A DNA stretch of 64,000 nucleotides from Scilla litardierei (Eukaryota; Streptophyta; Magnoliopsida; Asparagales; Asparagaceae), in NCBI GenBank assembly GCA_030789695.1, contig CM061142.1, positions 149,999,266 to 150,063,265 on the forward strand, read 5' to 3'. This document shows, piece after piece, positions 55,391-64,000 of the stretch (position 1 is the first letter of the stretch; each line of letters begins with the position of its first letter). Below the pieces are notes generated by a model. It did no database searches and was not told the origin of the DNA. It saw nothing but the letters and a program-made list of their open reading frames with translations. A program made the translations under genes and the position numbers.

Positions 55391-56300
55391 ATGTCTACCA
55401 CCCTTAGGAGGATCGAGCAGCTGGATCCAGTCGACCCACGGATCGAAGATCGACGGCCTGCCACAGTCGAAGAAACGGAGAACATCCAAATCTCCCAAGA
55501 TGAAGGAAAAACTGTCTCTATTGTGTCGCTGCTCTCTTTCAACCTAAAGGAACAGTTAATCGCCCTCTTAAGAGAGCATGCCGACATCTTCGCCTGGACC
55601 CCGAAGGATATACCCGGCATCGACCCGGGGGTAGCATCCCACAAGCTGGTGGTCGACCCGATGTTTAGACCCATGAAGCAAAAGAAGAGAAACATGGGAG
55701 GCGAAAAAATGAAACCTGTGATCGAAGAAGTGGATCAACTTCTAGAAGCTGGCTTCATTCGAAAAGTCAAGTATCCTGAATGGCTCTCAAATTTCGTAAT
55801 GGTCAAGAAGGTGAACGGCAAATGGCGAATGTGCATCGACTTCACTGACCTCAACAAAGCGTGCCCGAAGGATATCTATCCCTTGCCACGAATCGACCAT
55901 TTGGTCGACAGTGCTTTGGGCTACGAACTCATAAGCTTCATGGACGCCTTCTCAGATATAACCAGATCCAGGTGTTTTTACTACTCAAAAATGCCATTCG
56001 GTTTGAAAATGCAGAGGCTACGTACCAACGCATGATGAACGACGTCTTCGAGGCTCAAATAGGATGAAACCTAGAAGTCTACGTCGACAACATGTTGGTC
56101 AAGTCGAAGAAGCCAACTAATCATGTCATAGACCTTCGGGAGATATTTGAACAGATCCGGCGATACAACCTTCGGCTAAACCCTGCCAAATGTACCTTCG
56201 GGGTTCGATCGGGAAAGTTCCTCGGTTTCATGCTGACGAATCGAGGGATCGAGGCCAACCCCGAGAGATCACTAACATCATCATGATGAAGGAGCCCTCG
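55391..56300 (+). pseudogene. Reverse transcriptase of element G, active site YVDN
   Basis: The linker HADIFAWTPKDIPGIDP is followed by FRPMKQKKRNMG, VIEEVDQLLEAGFIRKVKYP, FVMVKKVNGKWRMCIDFTDL, NKACPKDIYPLPRIDHLVD and FMDAFS. A frame break occurs near 56000. The catalytic box reads VYVDNMLVKSKK (AAC at 56089-56091 where the second Asp is expected), which should inactivate it. A stop precedes it at 56065-56067 (TGA). KCTFGVRSGKFLGFML and another frame break near 56270 follow. Confidence 0.9.
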
Positions 56301-57250
56301 ACTCTCAGAGAGCTCCAGAGGCTGAATGGAAGGATAGCAGCCTTGGGAAGGTTCTTGTCTAAGTCAGCCGAGAGGTCATTACCTTTCTTCAAGGTGTTGA
56401 GAAAGGCGATAGCCTCCGCGTCAAGCGGCAGGAAAGTCATCGAATGGGATACCGACTGCAAAAAAGCTTTCTCCGATTTAAAGGAGTACCTTCTCACTCC
56501 ACCGCTCCTGACCAAACCAGATAAAGATGATCATCTCATCATCTACCTAGCTGCCACCGAGGAGGCCGTAAGTTTGGTGCTCATCAAAGAAGACGCAGGG
56601 GTACAACGGCCTATCTACACATCAGTCCGATCCTCCGAGGTGCGGAGGTCAACTACTCGAGGATCCAAAAGATGGCTTTCGTATTGGTCCAATTTGCAAG
56701 GAGGCTGCGACCGTATTTCCAAGCACACACTATCCTGGTCCTCACCGACACTCCCTTAGAGTAGACCCTGAAGAGGCTCGATCGTTCAGGGAGAATGACG
56801 AAATAGGGAGTCGAACTAAGCGAATTCGACATCCAGTTTAAATCAAGGACCGCCATCAAAGGGAAGGCTCTCGCCGACTTTATCGTTGAATTCGCCTACA
56901 ACGATGGCCCGCGGGAAGAGGTATATACAACTAGCGTACTACCTGAGGCTACCGCCTCGTCCTCAACAAGCATCAATCCACCAAACGGAGTGAAAGATGT
57001 AATTGAGGATGAGGGAGCCTGGATCGTGCAAGTCGTCGGTTCAGCCACACAAGCTGGAATCGGGGCCAGAATAATCGTCCAAACATCAATGGGTGATATA
57101 TTCAAATATGCCCTTCACTTCGATTTCCAAACCACTAATAATGGAGCGGAATATGAAGCGGCCATCAATGGACTCCGACTGGCTCGAGCCCTATGGCGAG
57201 AGTGGTCTAACTACTCAGCGACTCCAGTCTCGTCGTCCACCAACTGAATG
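56270..57250 (+). pseudogene. RNase H and second (archaeal-type) RNase H-like domain of element G, degraded
   Basis: The connection LRELQRLNGRIAALGRFLSK and the RNase H part FSDLKEYLLTPPLLTKPDKD are readable, then the frame decays. At 57000-57190 a second domain reads GAWIVQVVGSATQAGIGARI, FQTTNNGAEYEAAINGLRLA. An extra RNase H of this type after the first is a mark of the Tat lineage. Its first acidic site (normally VDGS) reads VVGS. Confidence 0.75.
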
Positions 57251-57276
57251 GGACCTTCGAGGCTCGCGATGACTCG

Positions 57277-58736
57277 ATGCAGAGTTATATGCAAGTTGCT
57301 AAAGCAGAGCTCGCCAAATTCGCATGCGTAGAAATTCATCACATGCCAAGGTTGAAGAATCTTCGAGCCAACACTTTGTTGAAGCTGGCATCCTCCTCCC
57401 CTGCGGGACTAGGTCGGATCGTGTATGTACAACGTCTACTCCATCCCAGCGAGCTGGCACTGGAACTACTAAGCCTCGACTAACAGATCACTTGGATGGA
57501 CCCAATAATCCATTACCTAAACACCGGGGAGAAGCCGACCGACCCAGTGGAAGCATGAAAGCTAGAACAGAAGGCCTACCAATTCGTCCTGCTAGATGGT
57601 TCATTGTACAAAAGACGATGGATCAGGTATGCCATCTTCCCCTATCTTAAATGCTTACCCCCGCAGGAAGTACACTACGTGATCCAGGAGATCCACGAGG
57701 GCGATTGCAAAAACCACTGCGGAGGAAAATCCATAGTTTTGAAGGCAGTGAAACAAGGGTATTTTTGGTCAATGATGTTCAAAGATGCCATCGAATACGT
57801 TCGACGGTGCTCGACCTGCCAAAATTTCTCAAAGGTCAGCTTGGCCCCACCAACTAATCTGATCCCCATCTCAGTCCAGTTCCTTTCACCAAGTGGAGAC
57901 TAGACCTCCTTGGACCATTCAAGCCAGCGAGTGGGCAATATAGATACTTAATAGTGGCGATCGACTACTTTACAAAGTGGATCGAAGCAGAACTTCTGTC
58001 CCGAATCACCTGAAAGGAAGCTCGAAGCTTCGTCTGGAAGTCCATCGTTTGTCATTTTGGCATCCCATAATCCATATTGACGGATAAGGGACACAGTTCG
58101 ACAGCGTCGACTTCAGGGACTTCTGCTCAGAGCTGAAGATCAAGTTGCACTTTGCCTCCATCGCCCATCCCCAGTCGAACGGTTGGCAGAGTCAGCCAAC
58201 AAAAGCATCCTCGGGCCCCTACGGAAGAGAATAACCAGGCTCGAATGAACTTGGCCAGGTGAAATCCCCGGCATACTATGGTCATACAGAACGATCCACA
58301 AAACCTCGACGGGGAAACACCGTTCATTATGGCCTACGGATGTGAAGCCGTCATCCCAGTCGAGGTCAATGAGCGACCGCTTCATCTCCAATACTATGAT
58401 GAAGAAAGAAACTCAGAAGGCCTCGAGCTCAACATACAACTGGTAGATGAGGTCCGTGAACATGTTTTAGCGACCCTCATCGAACAAAAAGGACGCATGC
58501 CTGCTATTTCAACTCGAAAGTCCACAATCGCAGCTTCCGTGTTGGCGACTTGGTGCTGTGTAAGGCCGCTTTCACTCATGAGATTCTCAAGCAGGGGAAG
58601 CTCGCTGCGAAGTGGGAAGGACCCTACACAGTGATCGATATACTCGGTCCTGCTACCTACTGACTTGCTACGTTGGATGATAGAGAACTTCGTCATCCCT
58701 GGAACATTGAACATCTGTGGAAGTATTATCAATAAT
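57277..58736 (+). pseudogene. Integrase region of element G, many stops and frameshifts
   Basis: Zinc-binding part EIHEGDCKNHCGGKSIVLKA and CSTCQNF (57680-57830); core start RLDLLGPFKP and VAIDYFTKWIEAE (57895-57985, first acidic residue); STLTDKG-like second site near 58075; C-terminal part GETPFIMAYGCEAVIPVEVN (58310-58370) and GKLAAKWEGPY to 58736. At least six stops or frame changes. Non-functional. Confidence 0.85.
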
Positions 58737-58839
58737 TGTACAAACGGGGTAAAATGATCAGAATCCATCTTCGTCTTTTATCCTATGCATGTTTATTATG
58801 AATACAAAATAGATCGTTCTTTGCCATTAGTCAAAACAC

Positions 58840-59180
58840 TGTCGTCGGCCGTAAGTCGAAGGGGCCTCGCCCCTCACCACCGAACGACTCCAGCCGGCTG
58901 TAAGTCGAAGAGGCCTCGCCCCTCCCCACCAAACGACACCCGTCGGCTGTAAGTCGAAGGGGCCTTGTCCCTCACCACCGAATGACCCCCGTCAGCCGTA
59001 AGTCGAAGGGGCCTCGCCCCTTGTCATAGAACGACCCATGTCCTCAACCGTAAGTCGAGGGATCCCCGTCGACACTGAGCGACCCCCGATACTCGTCAAC
59101 CATAAGTCGAAGGGGCATTGCCCCTCGCCGCTGGATGACCTGGGCGCATATGTCGAAAGAGGTTCTCCTCTCTCTACCCA
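58840..59180. repeat. Tandem array in element G, about 6 units of 57-60 bp
   Basis: Units around GTAAGTCGAAGGGGCCTCGC, CCCTCACCACCGAACGAC recur at about 58851, 58910, 58948, 58999, 59050 and 59101. It lies between integrase and the antisense gene, as the 89-bp array does in element A, but the sequence is unrelated. Confidence 0.85.
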
Positions 59181-59469
59181 AGGAAACATGATTTATGGTT
59201 TAAAAGATTACATTCATTGATTGAATACGCCTAACCTATCCACGACATAACTTGCCTAAAGATTTCTATGAAATTTCAAGTTAGGTCGTTGAGGGGCCAT
59301 ACACACGGAGGTATTCAAATAAAGAAGAAATGCAAATAAAGGAGAAAGGTCGCAAAAAGTTTTTTCACTTATTCGAGTAGAAGAAAATTACAAAACGACA
59401 AAACAGAAGGCATGCCGGTCTAAGAGGGAAGGGGAGCGCTTGCTGACACAAAGACGCTGGTAAAAGCCT
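59181..59469. other. Spacer between the array and the accessory gene of G
   Basis: No gene. Contains the putative 3' untranslated part of the minus-strand accessory gene. Confidence 0.4.
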
Positions 59470-61673
59470 TCATCGCCTTTGTGAGCTTTGTCTAAGCTCC
59501 GTCTTCTCCTTTACAGCGACCTCCTCGAGCCCTGCGACTTTGGCCTAAAGCTCGGCCATCTCTGCCTTGCAAGCATCTACCCACCTCTCGGAGTCGCAAG
59601 CTTTGACCCGAAGCTCGATCTTCTCCTTCTTGTAGGTATCGAGCTCCTCCTTGAGCTGGGACCTCTCCAACTGCCACTGAAGCTCGTCAGATTTGTAGAG
59701 GTCTGATAGTGACGACAGGCTGTCCTTGGCCTCCGAAGCCTCCTACTCGACCGTCGCCTTGTCTGCGAGGGCCTTCCTCAAGGCCTCCTCCGCCTCCTTC
59801 GCACGTGCCTCGAGGCCGAGCACTTTGTACTCTGCGTCTGCCCCCCGCCGACCTCCATCAATCAAGTCGACAGCTTGGCGGTGCAACACGGCTCCGAAAA
59901 CGGACATCTGCAAATTAAAACGAGGGTTAGTCAGAACAACAACTGACTTGGACGATGATAAACAAAGACTCAGGTGACGTACCTGGTATCCGCTCTCCAC
60001 GAAAAAGTTGGCCACCCTTTCGAGGTCCAACCTCTGCAGGAGCTCCAGATCCTTGGGGTGAATCGAGTTCTCCACCAACATGGCAGTCATCCCGAAGTCC
60101 CTCAAGGCTGACTCCTCCCTCCCAATGAAGAAGGGAGGTAGATGAAAGTCACCTTGGACCGGCCCCAAGGATCGAGACGAGAGCTGGTTGAGCAGTAACA
60201 CTCGATCGAACTCTGCAGGGATCGAGCCGATCAAAGGAGCAGGTGACACGATGTCACCCTAAGGCCACTGATCCAGAAGGGATGTCATAGGGGCCTAAGA
60301 TGCCGAAGGGGTCTCCGACACCTCCGGAGGCTCGAGAGGAGCGACCCTCATACCTTTCCCCATTGGGTCCTCCTCCTCCACTCGCCTCCTCTTTGGAGAC
60401 TCCTCCTCCCCATGGGAGGGCATCTACCTATTCTGGCCGACTGCTTCAGACGACTCAACGACGTTGGCTGTGTCGATGTCGACCACCTCCTGCGGCTCTG
60501 CAACCATGACAGAAGCCATGGGCACAGCGGGCTGCATGGGAGCCTGGCTAGAGGCCTCCCTTGAAGAGGCACGTGCAGAAGGCCTGGATGTCTACCTAGT
60601 CTCTCCCCCTTCGGAAGAAGAACTCTGGTGGATACAGAGAGGAGACCGAGAGCCAGATCCCTCGACACGTGCACTTGGCCGTTTGGCACGGGCACCCGAC
60701 CTTCGACTGTTCTCTTCTTCTTCCGTTGTTCCCTCCGGACTCGGTCAATACTGGACTCGCCACTGCGTCAGTTTTTGTTAGTCATATCTACAGACAACGA
60801 ACACAATTATCGTGAGTGGCAGAGATAAATACGTAGAATCGAGATGCATTACCTGGGCTCCATAGAAGGATCTTTAGTGTGTGATCATCCAAAAAATACC
60901 GAATCGACCTTTCTTGCCTCGATCGACTCAGAAGGGACTTCATTGCCTCAGCCTCGTCCGGCAACAACCTGGATCTGACCTCCTCCAACGACAACCGAGA
61001 CTCCTCCACAAGCTCAGGATTCGGAAAACTCCAACCATTGAGCAACGGGCCAAATCAGGAAGAACGATGAACACAAAGGTATCCTTCCACACAGGGTCGG
61101 AAATTGGAAGGTCGTATATGAGCCTCGTGCTCGGGCGAGCAGCGATATGGTACCACACTCGGTGAGGGTCTGCTATTATCTTAAAGAAATACCTGAATAT
61201 CCCAAGGGTCAGATGGACTCCACAAAGCTTGCACAACTTGATGAAGCCAAGGGAGGGAAAGCCTGAGGAGCGAGTCTACAGACGGAAAGATTCGAAGAGC
61301 ATAGAACTTCCATGATGAAGGGATGAAGGGGGAATCGTAGTCCTAAGCGAAAAGCTTTGAGATACACCCCAACCTCACTTTTCCATGGGAAACACACACT
61401 CTCATCCAGATTGGGCACTCTGACCCTAAAAGGATCACAGAAGCAACCTCACCACACCTCGGTAATCAGATCGAGGGAAAGCCAATGGGCCATATCTAAG
61501 ATGACTCTAGGGACCTTCGACCTCTGATCCCATTGGCGAATGGGATGGCTTGGCTCAATCCAAATTCCTTTTTCCTTCCCAGGAACTTCCATGCATCGAG
61601 GGGGCCACATGCATGCCACAAGCTCCTCGTAGGTTGGCTCCTTGAATACGACCGGAGCAAACATACCTGACAA
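59470..61673 (-). pseudogene. Antisense accessory gene of element G, PF04195-like, decayed, same introns as in A
   Basis: Minus strand. Exon 1 from MSGMFAPVVFKEPTYEELVA (61673) holds VPNLDESVCFPWKSEVGVYL, FRLGLRFPLHPFIMEVL, a frame break, VWYHIAARPSTRLIYDLPIS and LKILLWSPG, ending at 60853. Intron 60788-60852 (65 bp, phase 1) and intron 59908-59982 (75 bp, phase 0) are both GT-AG and sit where those of element A sit. Exon 2 opens with ATG but has an early stop (MTNKN then TGA) and a frame break. Exon 3 starts MSVFGAVLHRQAVDLI and is a coiled coil with stops near 59743 and 59555. A possible extra N-terminal stretch reaches 61929. Function unknown; this copy is dead, the copy in A is open. Confidence 0.8.
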
Positions 61674-62028
61674 ACCTAAAAAGAATCAGAGTCGAAGAAG
61701 GAGGATACCTTGAAATTGAAGCAGGCGATCTCCGGGGAGGCGATGCTGGAAGCAAACTTACGAAACAAGGAGGAAGATGAAGAAGAAGGATCTCTACTTT
61801 TTTCTCGCTTTTCCTCTTTAACATGAAGAAATCCAACCGGCTGAAGTCTGATGCGTGACACGTGTCCAAGGCCAGCAACGAGAAACGGCAGAGATCGCTC
61901 CAAAGGCGAAAGGGTTTTTGGCGGCACATATCAAATCAGATATTTCGAAAACCATGCACATTTAAGGAGATCACTCATCATTCGGTCTCAGTCAGCACGA
62001 TTTCTGAGGCACAAATGATGGGGACCAT
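61674..62028 (+). promoter_or_regulatory. Upstream region of the accessory gene and purine tract of element G
   Basis: It serves two directions: promoter side of the minus-strand gene, and on the plus strand the purine-rich AAATGATGGGGACCAT just before the LTR at 62029. No minus-strand TATA box was identified with certainty. Confidence 0.45.
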
Positions 62029-62771
62029 TGTTAGTGCACGGGTACGAATCCAACTGGAGTATCCGCCTACCCGACCCATTTAGCATCCGCGACCCAGTAC
62101 CCCCACATTCTTAGCGGGGTATCGCTGAGTCAGACGAATGGGTCATTCGACCGTTAGGCTGGCGTTGACATTTAGGGGAAAGTTAATGGAACCGAGTAAA
62201 TGGGCAGCCGTTAACTCGAATCCCAGAGAAGATCATGCCCCAATCAATGAGGGACAATTACACATCATCAAGGGGGGATTACCTATAAATAGACCGAAGA
62301 AGGAAGGTAAATGGGTGCCATTTTAAAAGGTACGAGGTCTAAGACATAGAACTCTATCTTCTCAGCCTACATTTCTTGTATACCCAGCTTGCGCCACCAG
62401 TCTTGAGACGAAGCTCCGTGGGTCGATCTCAGCTGCACCAAGCTCCCTCCCTCTCTCTTAAGTTCCATACTAACTTACGCATCAGAGAGGATTTGGGTCG
62501 AAACCCATATCCGACCCCCCTAACGAGTCCCTATAGTACAGATCGACGGTCATCATCCCACACTGAAGGTCAACGTCGAGCTTCCCATCCTCGAACGGTC
62601 GATGCTACTATCGCTCCAAGGTCGATCGGATGTCTCACCAGCTCCAACTACCATCACTCGACCCTGGTTCTTCCAACCAAGGGTCCCATTCCAATTGCTA
62701 ACAAGGCTCTGACTAAGCATCTCGAGTCTACGTCAGCTTGACAAATGTCTCGGTCAATTTTGGCTTTAACA
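62029..62771 (+). repeat. 3' LTR of element G (743 bp)
   Basis: Starts TGTTAGTGCACGGG after the purine tract and ends GGCTTTAACA, with short inverted ends TGTTA/TAACA. A plus-strand TATA box ACCTATAAATAGACC lies near 62282. No second LTR in the window. Confidence 0.75.
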
Positions 62772-63097
62772 GTCGGCCTCCCTCCTAGAGTATTCGATCG
62801 TAATCTTCAAAAGCGATGATCCTTAGAACAATCTGCATGATGCTTATATATGGCGGCACCCCTTCAATCATATAAGCTGTTATGGAAAGCAACTAATTTA
62901 GAAACCATGCAGATTTTCTCAGCCCGCAAATCTGGGAACCACTTAGGGCAAGTGATCCCGCAAAAATCTTCAGCAAATCTTGCAAACAATATTTGTGGGT
63001 TAATAACTTCGATTATATCTTTAGCAGATCTTGTAAACACCATTTGCGGGTAAATAACTTCCTATTTCATCTTCAGCAGATCTCATACGCACCAGCA
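62772..63097. repeat. LTR fragment related to the solo LTR at 39120-39987
   Basis: Shares in order TTATATATGNCGGC, AGATTTTC, GGGCAAGTNATCNCGCA and repeated AGCAGATCTT-type motifs with 39535-39710. The ends are not defined. Confidence 0.45.
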
Positions 63098-64000
63098 TGT
63101 TGGGATTTCATAATCCCATGATCTCTTTCCTATTCTATTACATATGATTTTGATGTGACAATTATTATTATTGCTACTCACTCTATCTATGCAGATATGC
63201 AGTTTCCTAATGTATCCACGCTTGGACAATAATCACTTGATAAGGAATCCCTGCACAAAGGCATTTCAACTACTCACATGAAGCTCAACATACATATCTA
63301 CGGAAATCTACGGACTGATGTATTTTTTTTTATTTATAGATTTCAGAGCCTTGAATATGAAATCCATCTAAGTCCTAGGTTCCTAATAACATATCCTAAA
63401 CATCCCTTTTCAGAAAAGTCAAAATTCACGTTTTTCTGTCCTGGTCGACTAAGACATTCATTAGTCGACTAAAAACTTTTTCTTCGAATTTTGACCTGAA
63501 AATTTCTAAGTTGTCTTCAGTCAACGTCAGAAAGTTACCGTTAAAATTTCAGTCAAAAATTCCAAGTTTGACTTTTTAGTCGACTAAGACTTTCTTTAGT
63601 CGACTAATGAAATTTTGCGTCCGTTTTTTCTGAAACTTTCCAGACCGTTTGTAAACGGTAGGAAACTCCTTTTCCCCCCATTTTCCCATTTCTGAACGGT
63701 AGGAAACTGCCCACAAATCCTATAAATAGAGGGGTAGACCCTCTCTTTTCTTCACACAACTTTCTTCTCTCTTTCTTACTAGAATTGTTGATTCTAAGCA
63801 ATCTTGCCTTAGTTGCTCTTTTCTTATTTGCAAGAAGAAATCCATAGATTTCTCTCTTCTTATAAGAACGGAAGAACTTCAAGATTCTTAATCATAGATC
63901 TTTTGGAAATTGAAGTTTTCTTCCTTGGAGCAATTTTGATCTTTTTCAACATCAATTTAGAAAGTTGTTTGTGTTCATAATTGAAGAAGATATCGATTGA
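63098..64000 (+). mobile_element. Element H: partial LTR with palindromes and TATA box, runs off the window
   Basis: The probable start TGTTGGGATTTCATAATCCC at 63098 is itself a hairpin (TGGGATT-TCAT-AATCCCA). Four TTAGTCGACTAA-type palindromes lie at 63442-63452 (first base variant), 63461-63472, 63576-63587 and 63596-63607. A TATA box TATAAATA follows at 63721-63728. No protein seen up to the edge. It looks like the U3-R part of a plus-strand LTR. Confidence 0.5.

Larger units (their letters stand above)
55302..62771 (+). mobile_element. Element G: Tat-like Ty3/gypsy element, 5' truncated, with antisense accessory gene
   Basis: Plus strand: reverse transcriptase, RNase H, a second RNase H-like domain, integrase (55391-58736), a tandem-repeat spacer, the accessory gene on the minus strand, a purine tract and 3' LTR 62029-62771. 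Gag, protease and the 5' LTR are missing at the junction with F2. The order, antisense gene and repeats match element A and the known Tat plan. Confidence 0.85.

Overview
This is nuclear DNA of a flowering plant, in a region dominated by transposable elements. The grounds are plant-type Copia, Athila-like and Tat-like LTR retrotransposons with tRNA primer sites, a Mutator-like element with a 9-bp target duplication, and the last two exons of one host gene, a MAP65-type microtubule bundler. The genus cannot be told from the sequence. Nothing bacterial, CRISPR-like or rRNA/tRNA-like was seen.

Layout, left to right. (A) 1-13761: a minus-strand Tat-like Ty3/gypsy element cut by the window edge. 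It has gag but no pol, a roughly 89-bp tandem array, and a plus-strand (antisense) three-exon accessory gene of the 'putative gypsy type transposon' family. Its 5' LTR is split by a very young Copia element (5156-13143, TSD CGAGG; LTRs of 607 bp with only two visible differences), whose 2-kb leader is packed with hairpins and satellite-like repeats. 13762-15670 is low-copy-looking DNA with a MITE-like element and a G-box/TATA cluster. (Copia 2) 15671-19498: decayed Copia, minus strand, cut in gag by element B. (B) 19499-26271: Athila-like element with no genes. A Mutator-like element (22372-24448, TSD TTTTGTATA) inside it carries pieces of a C2H2 zinc-finger gene. B's 3' LTR is cut by element C. 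(C) 26272-37660: Athila-like element with gag, protease and an Orf1-like gene but no reverse transcriptase or integrase. An assembly gap (500 N) follows. (D) 38161-39119: Copia gag start and 5' LTR, itself holding a solo LTR. 40-46 kb: low-copy DNA with a gag remnant between direct repeats (E) and the 3' end of the MAP65 gene. (F) 46148-55301: two gag-only Copia units sharing one 2.5-kb LTR. (G) 55302-62771: plus-strand Tat-like element with decayed pol, a tandem-repeat spacer, a decayed antisense accessory gene and a 3' LTR. The right edge holds pieces of two further LTRs.

Most striking: A and G share one plan (sense gag-pol, tandem repeats, antisense spliced gene with identically placed introns). 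The Copia 1 leader has tandem hairpins with compensatory base changes. Arrays of a CTCGNCCGAG palindrome recur in the LTRs of B and C and again beside a TATA box just upstream of C's Orf1-like gene. Many elements lack pol, so the window is largely a record of elements mobilised by partners elsewhere.
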